DNA of 64,000 nucleotides from Galbibacter kalidii (GCF_026241135.1 NZ_JAPFGA010000020.1:1-64000); one strand, 5' to 3'; shown: positions 50,646-59,931, counted from the stretch's first letter. The notes: generated from the letters alone by a model not told the origin. Numbers and translations are program-made.

Positions 50646-51113
50646 TTATGACAATTCCTCTTGCTTCTGAACTTCATATTTACCTGGGATAAAGCTAAAA
50701 GTTCGCATCAAACGATTCCAGGTGTTGATTTGTGATACTGCCAGCGTTAAATAGCAGATTTTCTCTTTACTGAAATACTGGTTGAGCTTGTCCAACAGTT
50801 TGTCAGAGACCGATTCGTTATTCAGAATAGTAAGTTCCTCTGCAAATTGAAGTACTGTACGTTCTTCTTCTGAAAAATAGGGCGTTTCTTGCCACACACA
50901 AACGGAAATCATCCGCAATTCAGTTTCCCCTGCGTGTTTTAGTTCTTTGTGGTGCATATCCACACAATACGCACATTTGTTGATTTGCGAAACCCTAAGT
51001 CGCATCAATTCCAATAATTGAAAATCAAGGCTTGAGTTTTTTAGATAACCCTCGATTGGCATTAGTTTTTCATAGAACCCCGCAGGGATGTCATTTTCTT
51101 TAATTTGTACCAT
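50646..51113 (-). CDS. Carboxymuconolactone decarboxylase / AhpD-like protein
   Basis: 155 residues. The AhpD-type redox motif CAYCVDMHHKEL lies at about 47-58, with the Cys pair and downstream His of the family, followed by LQFAEELTILNNESVSD. Such proteins act as peroxidase-type thiol enzymes; true decarboxylases lack the CxxC. It shares the TTAAGATATCTTAA palindrome, 59 bp upstream, with the DoxX and esterase genes, so the three probably respond together to redox or solvent stress. Confidence 0.87.
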   Translation of the reverse strand: MVQIKENDIPAGFYEKLMPIEGYLKNSSLDFQLLELMRLRVSQINKCAYCVDMHHKELKHAGETELRMISVCVWQETPYFSEEERTVLQFAEELTILNNESVSDKLLDKLNQYFSKEKICYLTLAVSQINTWNRLMRTFSFIPGKYEVQKQEELS

Positions 51114-51172
51114 GATTTTTGTTTTTAAATGATTACATGATCCAAAATTAGCGGAGAAGGAAGAGGAAAAAA

Positions 51173-51186
51173 TTAAGATATCTTAA
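51173..51186 (-). promoter_or_regulatory. Palindromic operator before AhpD-like gene
   Basis: TTAAGATATCTTAA, third copy, 59 bp before the ATG at 51113. It lies between this gene and the Crp/Fnr regulator gene. Confidence 0.65.
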
Positions 51187-51259
51187 AAAGACTTTCATGA
51201 CAATTATGTGTTACCCCGCCTAGGGCGGGTTTGAACTTGTCATTGTCTACTTTTTTTTG

Positions 51260-51316
51260 CTATAAATATTCCAGTCCTACGGACTTTAACCCACCTTAGG
51301 CGGATGATATTTATAG
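51260..51316. repeat. Intergenic palindromic repeat
   Basis: CTATAAATAT (51260-51269) and ATATTTATAG (51307-51316) bracket a GTCC/GGAC inner hairpin. A separate stem CCCGCC/GGCGGG lies near 51218-51230, and GCCCTGTAGGGGC near 51343-51355. Confidence 0.55.
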
Positions 51317-51379
51317 TAAAGGATATAATGGTAAGGTCTATAAGCCCTGTAGGGGCGACATATTTTGTCGATAGACACC

Positions 51380-51949
51380 TTAATACCCTTTTCTAAGCGA
51401 GCTCAGATATTCAGGAGTGATCTCCAAATAGGAGGCAATCATATACTGAGGCACGCGTTGTGTGAATTTCGGTTGTGCTTTTACCATATGTTCATAGCGC
51501 TCTTTGCTGTTCATTTTCTGATAAAAATCGTGGTTACGCTGTATGGCAATCAGCATATTTTCTGTCATTATCCTAAAAGCCCTTTCCAGCTTTGGCACTT
51601 TGGCAAATACTTGTTCTAAATTTTCTTTGTCGATCTTCAATACCGCTGTGTCTTCAATAGCCTGTAGGTATTGTTTTGAGGGGAGTTGAAGGGTAAAACT
51701 TTCCATATTGGTCACCCACCAATTCTCAATGGCAAATTGGGTTATTTTTTCATCACCCTTTTCATCGATATAAAAGGTGCGGATTAATCCTTTGGTGATA
51801 AAATACTTGTATTTACAGGTTTCTCCCGGCTTTAAGAGGTATTCTTTTTTACTGAAAAAATCTTCAGTTAAATGGTTGAAAAACAAATTCAGTTCGGTGT
51901 CTGTAAGCGATATATAGCGGTTTAGATATGTTCTCAGTTGTTCCTTCAT
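51380..51949 (-). CDS. Crp/Fnr family transcriptional regulator
   Basis: 189 residues: a cyclic-nucleotide-binding-like beta-barrel (about 20-130, with KKEYLLKPGETCKYKYFITKGLIRTFYIDEKGDEKI) and a C-terminal helix-turn-helix ending YMIASYLEITPEYLSSLRKG. No cysteine cluster for iron-sulfur sensing is visible. It is 3 bp downstream of the TIGR02757 gene on the same strand. Its other neighbour carries the 14-bp palindrome found before three genes, making it the obvious candidate to bind that site. Confidence 0.87.
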   Translation of the reverse strand: MKEQLRTYLNRYISLTDTELNLFFNHLTEDFFSKKEYLLKPGETCKYKYFITKGLIRTFYIDEKGDEKITQFAIENWWVTNMESFTLQLPSKQYLQAIEDTAVLKIDKENLEQVFAKVPKLERAFRIMTENMLIAIQRNHDFYQKMNSKERYEHMVKAQPKFTQRVPQYMIASYLEITPEYLSSLRKGY

Positions 51950-51952
51950 GAA

Positions 51953-52717
51953 TTAAAACTTTTCAAAAACCCCGAGTCCGAATAAAGCAAAGTCGTACTT
52001 AACGGGATCTGATGCGTCTAATTTACGAAGACTTTTATCAAGTTCTGCTAACGCTTTTGCATCGTTTTGTTTGCGTTTTAACAAGCCTAATTTTCTGGCT
52101 ACGTTTCCTGAATGCACATCAAGCGGACAAGAGAGTTGAGCAGGGGAAAGGCTATTCCAGATGCCAAAATCAACTCCTGTCTCGTTAGGTCTTACCATCC
52201 ACCGCAGGTACATGTTAATTCTTTTGGCAGCTGAGCCTTTTAGCGGATCTGATACATGTTTTTTGGTACGGGCAAGATGTTCTTTTTCAAAAAATATTGT
52301 TTTGAACTTTGAAATAGCCGACTGCATCGAATCTTTTTCAGCATGTTTGGCAAAAACAGCTTCAAATCCACCGTGATTTTTATAAATATGCTGAAGGCTT
52401 TTTATAAACTGAATAAAATCATGTCCGTTAAAAGTACGGTGAACAAACGGGAGCAGCCCCTCCAAGTGTTCTTCTTTATGACTCATGACAAAATCGAATG
52501 GAGTGTTGCCCATCAACTCCATCATTCCCGATGCGTTTTTGATGATACTCTTTCTGTTTCCCCAAGCGATGGTTGAAGCGAGAAACCCCGCAATTTCAAT
52601 ATCTTCTTTCTGCTGAAAACGGTGCGGTACCTGAATGGGATCGGTTTCCACAAAACGCGGATGGTTGTAATAGGCTACTTTTTCGTCCAGGAATTCTTTT
52701 AATTCGGTTTGTTTCAA
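51953..52717 (-). CDS. TIGR02757 family protein
   Basis: 254 residues; matches the TIGR02757 (DUF2400) family, with DPIQVPHRFQQKEDIEIAGFLASTIAWGNRK near 26-56, then WMVRPNETGVDFGIW and LSCPLDVHSGNVARKLGLL. These are helical proteins of unknown function, distantly like helix-hairpin-helix DNA glycosylases. A glycosylase-like activity is only a possibility. It is probably co-transcribed with the Crp/Fnr gene. Confidence 0.88.
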   Translation of the reverse strand: MKQTELKEFLDEKVAYYNHPRFVETDPIQVPHRFQQKEDIEIAGFLASTIAWGNRKSIIKNASGMMELMGNTPFDFVMSHKEEHLEGLLPFVHRTFNGHDFIQFIKSLQHIYKNHGGFEAVFAKHAEKDSMQSAISKFKTIFFEKEHLARTKKHVSDPLKGSAAKRINMYLRWMVRPNETGVDFGIWNSLSPAQLSCPLDVHSGNVARKLGLLKRKQNDAKALAELDKSLRKLDASDPVKYDFALFGLGVFEKF

Positions 52718-52792
52718 GGTTGTTGTCTATTTAATATTGCGCTCCTAGCGGAGCTTTTATTGTTTTGTTGACGTTCTTTCTATTAGTATTTC

Positions 52793-52969
52793 GAGACTGT
52801 CTAAAAAGCCCTTAATGAATTTGATTTGTCAGTCTGAGTTCCTGTGCTGAACTAGTTTCAGTATGTCGAAGACCTATTGTACTTCGATTATGCTTCGACA
52901 GCCCTTCGACAAGCTCAGGGTGACATTACTCAACATGACATCTGAATATATAGCTTTTTAGACAGTCTC
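52793..52969. repeat. Nested palindrome, dispersed repeat copy 3
   Basis: The outer arms GAGACTGTCTAAAAAGC (52793-52809) and GCTTTTTAGACAGTCTC (52953-52969) are perfect over 17 bp. Inner parts include CAGTCTGAG, TATGTCGAAG and CTTCGACAAGCTCAG. The middle is longer than in other copies because of an extra CTTCGA-containing hairpin. Confidence 0.72.
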
Positions 52970-52979
52970 TTTTTATTAT

Positions 52980-54623
52980 TCAGGTTTGTATCACTCCCAG
53001 ATTAAAATCCTTTTCGATAGGAGCGTGGTTGGCAGCTTCAATCCCCATACTGATCCATTTTCGGGTGTCCAGCGGATCGATAATAGCATCTGTCCACAGC
53101 CTTGCCGCAGCGTAATACGGTGATGTTTGTTCGTCGTATCTCGATTTGATCTTATTGAAAAGTTCAGTTTCCTTTTCTTCTGTGATTTTTTCACCTTTCT
53201 TTTTTAAGGAAGCTGTTTCTATCTGCAACAAGACCTTGGCGGCTTGTGCACCTCCCATTACAGCCAGTTCGGCACTGGGCCAGGCGACAATAAGACGCGG
53301 ATCATAAGCCTTGCCACACATGGCGTAATTTCCGGCACCGTATGAATTTCCGATAATGACGGTGAATTTTGGCACAATGGAATTACTTACCGCATTGACC
53401 ATCTTCGCGCCGTCTTTTATGATGCCCCCGTGTTCACTTTTACTACCCACCATAAAACCGGTCACGTCTTGTAAAAAGACCAGCGGAATCTTTTTCTGAT
53501 TACAATTTGCTATAAACCGTGTGGCTTTATCGGCGGAATCCGAATAGATCACCCCGCCGAATTGCATTTCGCTCGATTTGGTTTTCGACTTGGTGGTTTT
53601 CACGATATGACGTTGGTTGGCGACAATACCCACAGCCCAACCGTCAATACGGGCATATCCGGTGATGATAGTCTTTCCGTAGCCCTCCTTGTATTCTTCA
53701 AATTCTGACTGATCAACAAGGCTGGCGATGATCTTTTTCATGTCATAAGGCTCGGTACGGCTTTTTGGGAGGATTCCGTATAAATCTTCTTCCTTTTCAG
53801 CAGGCTTTTCAGCTTTAACCCGGTTAAAGCCCGCTTTGTCATAATCACCTATTTTATCCACTATATTTTTGATGGTATCCAAGGCATCTTTGTCGTCTTT
53901 TGCCTTGTAATCGGTCACCCCGCTGACTTCAGAGTGCGTCGTAGCGCCACCCAAGGTTTCGTTATCGATGTCCTCTCCGATAGCTGCCTTTACCAAATAG
54001 CTGCCTGCGAGGAAAATACTCCCGGTTTTATCAACGATCAAAGCCTCATCGCTCATAATCGGCAGATAAGCCCCTCCGGCAACACAACTTCCCATAACAG
54101 CAGCAATCTGGGTGATTCCCATACTGCTCATAATAGCATTGTTCCTGAAAATACGTCCGAAGTGCTCTTTATCTGGGAAGATCTCATCCTGCATAGGAAG
54201 GTAAACTCCCGCACTGTCCACCAGATAAATGATGGGGAGTTTGTTTTCCATGGCTATTTCTTGTGCCCGAAGGTTCTTTTTCCCTGTAATCGGAAACCAA
54301 GCGCCGGCTTTTACCGTGGCATCATTGGCTACAACAAGACATTGTCGTCCTTTTACATAGCCAATTTTGACCACCACACCCCCTGACGGACAACCACCGT
54401 GTTCCTCATACATGTTATCCCCGGCAAAAGCACCAATTTCGATGCTTTTTGCCCCTTTGTCCAAAAGGTAATCAATACGCTCCCGGGCGGTCATTTTTCC
54501 TTGTGAATGGAGTTTTTCAATTCGTTTTTTTCCACCGCCCAGATGTACCTTGGCAAGTCTTTTTTTAAGGTCGGCAGTGAGGAGTTTATTGTAGTCTTCG
54601 TTTTTATTGAATTTTATATCCAT
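52980..54623 (-). CDS. Acyl-CoA carboxylase beta subunit (carboxyltransferase, methylcrotonyl-CoA type)
   Basis: 547 residues, the usual size of the biotin-dependent carboxyltransferase beta subunit. N-half landmarks: GKMTARERIDYLLDKG, VVANDATVKAGAWFPITGKK and the oxyanion segment MGSCVAGGAYLPIMSDEA. C-half: VFLQDVTGFMVGSKSEHGGIIKDGAKM and GNSYGAGNYAMCGKAYDPR. It transfers carboxyl from carboxybiotin to an acyl-CoA. The overall pattern is closest to methylcrotonyl-CoA carboxylase, used in leucine breakdown. No biotin carboxylase gene is adjacent, so the partner lies elsewhere. Confidence 0.9.
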   Translation of the reverse strand: MDIKFNKNEDYNKLLTADLKKRLAKVHLGGGKKRIEKLHSQGKMTARERIDYLLDKGAKSIEIGAFAGDNMYEEHGGCPSGGVVVKIGYVKGRQCLVVANDATVKAGAWFPITGKKNLRAQEIAMENKLPIIYLVDSAGVYLPMQDEIFPDKEHFGRIFRNNAIMSSMGITQIAAVMGSCVAGGAYLPIMSDEALIVDKTGSIFLAGSYLVKAAIGEDIDNETLGGATTHSEVSGVTDYKAKDDKDALDTIKNIVDKIGDYDKAGFNRVKAEKPAEKEEDLYGILPKSRTEPYDMKKIIASLVDQSEFEEYKEGYGKTIITGYARIDGWAVGIVANQRHIVKTTKSKTKSSEMQFGGVIYSDSADKATRFIANCNQKKIPLVFLQDVTGFMVGSKSEHGGIIKDGAKMVNAVSNSIVPKFTVIIGNSYGAGNYAMCGKAYDPRLIVAWPSAELAVMGGAQAAKVLLQIETASLKKKGEKITEEKETELFNKIKSRYDEQTSPYYAAARLWTDAIIDPLDTRKWISMGIEAANHAPIEKDFNLGVIQT

Positions 54624-55091
54624 GGATCGTTATTTCGTCTCGGACGCTAAAATACAAAATAGTGGGGTAAAGACTGAAGTCAGAAGTCAGAAGTCGGGAG
54701 CACGAAGTTTGGAATTTAAATCTTAAAGGTTAAATATCGATTATTTCGGATTTAAATACTTGATTGTTAGGGTGTTTTAGTTTTCTTCATTATTTTTAAC
54801 ACTGGCATAAATCGCTCAACCTGAATTACAAGGTTGACTAAACTCCCCTTAAATAGATTTCTACCGATTTTTCAGAAAAAAGTTAGCTAAAGAAGCACCA
54901 TAGTAACCTATCTGACCCATCTTTTCACCTAAAAAGGGCAGCTTTTTGGCCAGAAGCTTCTTGAACATTCCTAAAGAAAAAAGTTATATTTGAAGATAAT
55001 AAATATCAACTGAAAACGAATTTACCGTAAAAAAAACTTGATGAAATCTAATTAAAATATTAGTCTACAGATTGACATTATACAGACAAAG
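54624..55091. other. Intergenic stretch without a gene
   Basis: Three tandem copies of a GAAGTCA heptamer lie at about 54676-54695. The rest is AT-rich and holds no convincing frame. Promoters for the divergent genes at both ends must lie here, but I cannot place them with confidence. Confidence 0.5.
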
Positions 55092-55484
55092 ATGAACTCA
55101 GAAATCCAAGCATATAACGACAGACAGGCACCGGTTGACAAAGAAATTTGTGACTTGCTTGCAAGGACAATTGATAGTGGACTAACCGGAGAGGAAAGCA
55201 AAATATGGCATGCCCATCCTGTATGGTTTATAGACGGTAATCCAATTGTTGGTTACAGCAAACAAAAAGCAGGTTGGCGTTTGATGTTTTGGAGTGGAGC
55301 GAGTTTTGATGAAGAAAAATTGAATGTGAAAGGCAAAAAATTTAAGGATGCTTCTATTTTTTATACTACGGTTGAACAAATCAATATAAAAGATATTAAA
55401 CGTTGGCTCAAAAAATCAAAAGAAATCCAGTGGGATTATAAAAATATAGTGAAAAGAAAAGGTAAATTGGAGCGATTGATCTAA
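55092..55484 (+). CDS. DUF1801 domain protein
   Basis: 130 residues, matching the DUF1801 (YdhG-like) fold: KIWHAHPVWFIDGNPIVGYSKQKAGWRLMFWSG near 37-69, then KDASIFYTTVEQIN and a basic C-terminus. Function unknown; relatives are small iron-chaperone-like proteins (frataxin-like fold). It is 30 bp upstream of the DUF2200 gene. Confidence 0.85.
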   Translation: MNSEIQAYNDRQAPVDKEICDLLARTIDSGLTGEESKIWHAHPVWFIDGNPIVGYSKQKAGWRLMFWSGASFDEEKLNVKGKKFKDASIFYTTVEQINIKDIKRWLKKSKEIQWDYKNIVKRKGKLERLI

Positions 55485-55514
55485 ATAGGAGAGAAGAACA
55501 TTAAAGCACAAAGT

Positions 55515-55877
55515 ATGAAGATAACAGACAAGCACAATCAACGAATTGCAAAAATGACATTCGCCTCGGTATATCCACATTATATCACAAAAGTGGAAAA
55601 GAAAGGCAGGACAAAAGAAGAATTACATCAGGTCATTGAGTGGTTAACCAGCTTCGACGAAGATACAATGCAAGAACTCATTAAGGAAAAGGTGACTTTT
55701 GAAACATTTTTTGAGAAGGCTACATTAAATCCCAATGCACACCTTATTACCGGAGTTATCTGTGGCTATCGTGTAGAAGAAATCGACAATCCCCTGACAC
55801 AGCAAGTTCGGTATTTGGATAAGTTGGTGGACGAATTGGCGAGGGGGAAGGCTATGGAGAAGGTTTTGAGGGGGTAG
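55515..55877 (+). CDS. DUF2200 domain protein
   Basis: 120 residues, nearly all DUF2200: RIAKMTFASVYPHYITKVEKKGRTKEELHQVIEWLT and GVICGYRVEEIDNPLTQQVRYLDKLVDELARG. The family is small, cytoplasmic and uncharacterised, often encoded near other small DUF genes as here. Confidence 0.9.
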   Translation: MKITDKHNQRIAKMTFASVYPHYITKVEKKGRTKEELHQVIEWLTSFDEDTMQELIKEKVTFETFFEKATLNPNAHLITGVICGYRVEEIDNPLTQQVRYLDKLVDELARGKAMEKVLRG

Positions 55878-55926
55878 AGAGGTGAAAGAAATGTAAATGT
55901 CGTTAATTACAACTGTAAGACAAATA

Positions 55927-57006
55927 ATGAAAGAAATATATAAATTAAGTTTTCTGATATGTGTTTTCCTATTAACATTTTCAGTAAACGGACAGTCAAA
56001 AAATTCATATGAGCTTAAAATTGAATCATTTTTAAATAACTTAACTAAGGATGAATTTTCAGGGACAATCTTAGTAGCACATAATGATAAGATATTAGAC
56101 AAAAGAGCCTACGGTTTTGCAAATATTGAATATCAAGTAAAAAATAATGTTGACACGAAATTCAATATTGCTTCTATCACAAAAATGTTTACGGCGGTTG
56201 CAACCTTACAACTCTACGAACAAGGAAAATTAGAATTGAATGTGCCAATCGGAAAATATCTTCCAAACTACCCGAATAAAACCATTAAAGAAAGTGTTAC
56301 GATACACCAACTTCTAACGCATACCTCGGGAACTAATAATAATTTCCCGGAAGGCAATAGCTTAAAGTATAAGAAAGTTTCTGATTTTGCTGACTTTTTT
56401 GTCAATGACACCCTGTTGTTTAAACCCGGAATAGAGTACAGTTACAGTGGTTCCGGTTTTGTGGTTTTGGGATTGATTATTGAAAAAGTAAGCGGAAAGA
56501 GTTATTATGAATATGTTGATGAGCATATTTTTAAACCGGCTAACATGACAAATACCGTTGCATTAGAAGTAGATTCGATAGTAAAAAATAAAGCGAGTGG
56601 TTATACATCCACGTTCGGAGAAAGCAAGACGCTAAGAAAAAATGAATATTACCTCATGAAAACTATGCCCGCAGGCTTTCATTACTCAACCTTAGAGGAT
56701 TTATTTAATTTTTCAAAGGCACTAAGGCATTACCAGCTCTTAAATAAAAAAACTACGGAGTTGATGTTTAAACCTAAAGTAAAAGGTTACAATACACATT
56801 TAGGTTACGGAATAGATGTAGATAACAGATATAACCAAACCATACTAGGACACAGTGGAGGCTGGTATGGAATTCACACCGAATTGATGGATTTTATGGA
56901 TGACGATTATACTATTGTAATATTATCCAATATTGATGATGGTGGAAAAAAAGGAGCTTCAATAGTGGCTGACTTCTTTAAAGAACTCATAGCGGATAAA
57001 AAATAG
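55927..57006 (+). CDS. Secreted beta-lactamase-family serine hydrolase
   Basis: 359 residues from ATG 55927, which gives a clean signal peptide (TFSVNGQ); the frame back to 55897 adds an unlikely leader. Penicillin-binding-type motifs: SITK (S83-K86), YSGSGF near 174-179 as the Y-x-S/G element, and HSGGW near 308-312 in place of K-T-G. Such exported enzymes are D-aminopeptidases or esterases more often than beta-lactamases. It is distinct from the longer serine hydrolase at 14736. Confidence 0.87.
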   Translation: MKEIYKLSFLICVFLLTFSVNGQSKNSYELKIESFLNNLTKDEFSGTILVAHNDKILDKRAYGFANIEYQVKNNVDTKFNIASITKMFTAVATLQLYEQGKLELNVPIGKYLPNYPNKTIKESVTIHQLLTHTSGTNNNFPEGNSLKYKKVSDFADFFVNDTLLFKPGIEYSYSGSGFVVLGLIIEKVSGKSYYEYVDEHIFKPANMTNTVALEVDSIVKNKASGYTSTFGESKTLRKNEYYLMKTMPAGFHYSTLEDLFNFSKALRHYQLLNKKTTELMFKPKVKGYNTHLGYGIDVDNRYNQTILGHSGGWYGIHTELMDFMDDDYTIVILSNIDDGGKKGASIVADFFKELIADKK

Positions 57007-57168
57007 AAAAGTAATATTTGTAATTAAACAACATCATAACAATCTAATAATCTAACGTTCTAGCATTCCAACCAATCATATCTTCTAAAATTCGCTATTA
57101 TTTCCTTAAATTGTACGATATTTGGCGACCTTTAAAACAAACCCTCAACCTTTTAAAAGTTACTATAT

Positions 57169-57351
57169 ATGGGAATGAATAAAAACACAATTTTAGCTTG
57201 GGCTACTTGGATCATGATCATTGTCGGAATCGCTTTAATAGCATTAGGCGCATTTCGCTACGATGATGTTGCAGGATGGGGATTTGCCTCCGTGGGCGTT
57301 GGCTTTTTTGCCATTGCCTGGGTCTTCAATGCATTAAAAGGAAGAGTGTAA
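57169..57351 (+). CDS. CAL67264 family small membrane protein
   Basis: 60 residues, two membrane helices separated by FRYDDVAGWGFASVG. It matches the small Flavobacteriaceae family named after locus CAL67264, of unknown function and near-constant length. It commonly precedes ettA, as here. Confidence 0.85.
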   Translation: MGMNKNTILAWATWIMIIVGIALIALGAFRYDDVAGWGFASVGVGFFAIAWVFNALKGRV

Positions 57352-57419
57352 GGAAGTACGAAGTTAGAGGTTAGAAGTATCAAACTTGGACCAAAATAAA
57401 CCAAACAGCAAACAAAACT

Positions 57420-57436
57420 CCCCTCCTTCGGAGGGG
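57420..57436. repeat. GC-rich hairpin upstream of ettA
   Basis: CCCCTCC (57420-57426), TTC loop, GGAGGGG (57430-57436), followed by a G-rich tract. It is a common small repeat in Flavobacteriaceae intergenic DNA and could shape the 5' leader of ettA. Confidence 0.5.
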
Positions 57437-57464
57437 TCGGGGGAGGAACAATAAACAACAAAAC

Positions 57465-59159
57465 ATGTCAGACGATAAGAAGGTCATTTTTTCAATGAAC
57501 AAGGTCAGCAAGACCTACCAAAGTACCAATAAACAAGTTTTAAAAGATATTTACCTGAGCTTTTTCTACGGAGCCAAGATCGGGATCCTCGGTCTTAACG
57601 GATCGGGTAAATCCACTTTGCTGCGCATTATTGCCGGCGAGGAAAAGAACTATCAGGGTGATGTAGTTTTCTCCCAAGGATATTCCGTGGGCTATTTGGA
57701 GCAGGAGCCGCAATTGGACGAGTCAAAAACCGTTATTGAGATTGTAAAAGAAGGTGTTGCGGAAACGGTGGCCGTATTGGACGAATACAACAAGATCAAC
57801 GATATGTTCAGTTTACCGGAAGTCTATGAAGATGCTGATAAAATGCAGAAGCTAATGGACAAACAAGCCGAGCTACAGGACAAAATTGATGCGGTGAACG
57901 CTTGGGAACTCGACACTAAACTGGAAATTGCGATGGACGCATTGCGAACGCCGGAACCGGATACACCCATCAATGTGCTTTCCGGAGGGGAACGCAGGCG
58001 GGTGGCACTATGCCGATTGCTGTTGAAACAGCCCGATATCCTGTTGTTGGATGAGCCTACCAACCACTTGGATGCCGAATCGGTACTTTGGTTAGAACAA
58101 CATTTACAGCAGTATAAAGGAACGGTAATCGCCGTTACGCACGATCGTTATTTCCTAGACAATGTAGCCGGATGGATATTGGAATTGGATCGTGGAGAGG
58201 GTATTCCGTGGAAAGGAAATTACTCTTCCTGGCTGGATCAGAAGTCAAAGCGTTTGGCACAGGAACAAAAACAGGCTTCCAAACGACAAAAAACACTCGA
58301 ACGTGAGTTGGAATGGGTGCGAATGGCACCCAAAGGAAGACAGGCAAAGCAAAAAGCCCGTTTGAACAATTATGACAAATTGCTGAACGAAGATCAGAAG
58401 AAACTGGACGAAAAATTGGAAATCTACATCCCCAACGGTCCCCGTTTGGGAACCAATGTGATTGAAGCCGAAGGGGTTTCCAAAGCTTTTGGTGATAAAT
58501 TGCTGTATGACAATCTGAACTTTAATCTGCCGCAAGCCGGAATTGTAGGGATTATCGGTCCGAATGGTGCCGGAAAAACGACCATCTTCCGTATGATTAT
58601 GGGAGAAGAGCAACCTGACAAGGGAACTTTTAAGGTGGGTGAAACCGTGAAGATTGCTTATGTAGATCAATCGCATAAAGATATTGATTCCGAAAAATCA
58701 ATTTATGAAAACTTTTCCGATGGTCAGGAACTGATTATGATGGGAGGAAGGCAGGTGAACACCAGAGCCTACCTAAGCCGATTTAATTTCTCGGGCAGCG
58801 AACAAAACAAAAAAGTGTCAGCACTTTCCGGAGGGGAGCGCAACCGCCTGCATTTGGCGATGACACTCAAAGAAGAAGGAAACGTACTCTTGCTGGATGA
58901 GCCTACAAACGATTTGGATGTAAATACGCTAAGGGCCATGGAAGAAGGTTTGGAGAATTTCGCAGGCTGTGCCGTGGTGATCTCCCACGACCGTTGGTTC
59001 TTGGATAGGGTTTGTACGCATATCCTCGCTTTTGAAGGGAATTCCGAAGTCTATTTCTTCGAAGGAAGCTTTTCAGATTATGAAGAGAACAAACGCAAAC
59101 GCCTCGGAGCCGATGTGACTCCAAAACGTATTAAGTACAAGAAATTGATCAGGGATTAG
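57465..59159 (+). CDS. ettA: Energy-dependent translational throttle protein EttA (ABC-F)
   Basis: 564 residues: two ABC ATPase domains without membrane segments. Walker A motifs GLNGSGKST (about 40-48) and GPNGAGKTT (about 366-374); signatures LSGGERRRVALCR and LSGGERNRLHLAM; Walker B LLLDEPTNHLD and LLLDEPTNDLD. The linker (about 245-320) is highly charged and the arm insertion lies in domain 1. EttA binds the ribosomal E site and gates the first peptide bond according to the ATP/ADP ratio. Confidence 0.94.
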   Translation: MSDDKKVIFSMNKVSKTYQSTNKQVLKDIYLSFFYGAKIGILGLNGSGKSTLLRIIAGEEKNYQGDVVFSQGYSVGYLEQEPQLDESKTVIEIVKEGVAETVAVLDEYNKINDMFSLPEVYEDADKMQKLMDKQAELQDKIDAVNAWELDTKLEIAMDALRTPEPDTPINVLSGGERRRVALCRLLLKQPDILLLDEPTNHLDAESVLWLEQHLQQYKGTVIAVTHDRYFLDNVAGWILELDRGEGIPWKGNYSSWLDQKSKRLAQEQKQASKRQKTLERELEWVRMAPKGRQAKQKARLNNYDKLLNEDQKKLDEKLEIYIPNGPRLGTNVIEAEGVSKAFGDKLLYDNLNFNLPQAGIVGIIGPNGAGKTTIFRMIMGEEQPDKGTFKVGETVKIAYVDQSHKDIDSEKSIYENFSDGQELIMMGGRQVNTRAYLSRFNFSGSEQNKKVSALSGGERNRLHLAMTLKEEGNVLLLDEPTNDLDVNTLRAMEEGLENFAGCAVVISHDRWFLDRVCTHILAFEGNSEVYFFEGSFSDYEENKRKRLGADVTPKRIKYKKLIRD

Positions 59160-59183
59160 AAGATAATATCAGAATCATGTAAA

Positions 59184-59313
59184 GAGGGGGCTAAAAAGTA
59201 ATTAATTATTTGTCAAACTGAGCTTGTTGAAGTTTTTAAGTTATTGCATTTCAATTGTCTTCGACAGGCTCAGACTGACATATCAAATTAATCAAGGACT
59301 TTTTACCCCCCCC
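59184..59313. repeat. Nested palindrome, dispersed repeat copy 4
   Basis: Outer arms GGGGGCTAAAAAGT (59186-59199) and ACTTTTTACCCCCC (59298-59311) pair almost fully. The inner part pairs AAACTGAGCTTGTTGAAG with CTTCGACAGGCTCAGA. Confidence 0.68.
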
Positions 59314-59415
59314 TTCTTTTTTTTAAATCTTTTAGACATCAACAAGCTTAAAAAATCAATTCATTTTTTTCGTATCTTTAAAAGAGTGAAGTTGTATTAA
59401 CTTAATTCTTTAGTT

Positions 59416-59871
59416 ATGAAAAGAGTGCTCATAGCGATTGATTATAACCCTACTTCAGAAAAAGTGGTAGAGGAGGGCTATAAATTGGCCAAAACCCTGG
59501 GGGCAGAGGTATGTTTACTGCATGTGATAGGTAATCTACAGTTTTACGGCATTCAATACCCTAGGTTTATGGGACACGATTCGATGAATTACGCCCTGAA
59601 TCCTGATTTTCAAGAAGAAATGAAGGATGTCGCCAAGGTTTTCTTGGATAATGCGGTAAAGCATTTAAATGACGATACAGTGACTTCTCATATTTCTGAA
59701 GGCGATACTGCCAAAGAAATTCTTCAATACGCCAAAGATTGGCAGGCTTCTTTGATTGTTATGGGAACACACAGCCATAGCAAACTCGAAAAAATACTGA
59801 TGGGGACAGTGGCGTCATCAGTATTGGAGCGAACTGAAACCCCAGTCTACATGGTACCTGTAAAACCTTAA
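59416..59871 (+). CDS. Universal stress protein (UspA family)
   Basis: 151 residues. Usp fold: RVLIAIDYNPTSEKVVEEGYKLAKTLGAEVCLLHV at the start and the ATP-binding motif GTHSHSKLEKILMGTVASSVLERTETPVYMVP near the end. It is a single-domain cytoplasmic stress protein. It stands alone between ettA and the arsenic cluster, with about 70 bp to arsR. Confidence 0.9.
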   Translation: MKRVLIAIDYNPTSEKVVEEGYKLAKTLGAEVCLLHVIGNLQFYGIQYPRFMGHDSMNYALNPDFQEEMKDVAKVFLDNAVKHLNDDTVTSHISEGDTAKEILQYAKDWQASLIVMGTHSHSKLEKILMGTVASSVLERTETPVYMVPVKP

Positions 59872-59909
59872 CACAAAATTCTTTATAAAATATTTGCTCA
59901 TTAATCACA

Positions 59910-59931
59910 TTCATTGTAATATTGCAATGAA
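59910..59931 (+). promoter_or_regulatory. Probable ArsR operator and promoter
   Basis: TTCATTG (59910-59916) and CAATGAA (59925-59931) are complementary halves of a 22-bp near-perfect palindrome 9 bp before arsR. TAATATTG (59917-59924) in its centre resembles the -7 box, so bound repressor would block RNA polymerase. Confidence 0.6.

Noticed and set aside
54675-54695. GAAGTCA tandem copies as a CRISPR or regulatory array
   Set aside because: Only three short heptamers without spacers; likely simple repeat slippage.
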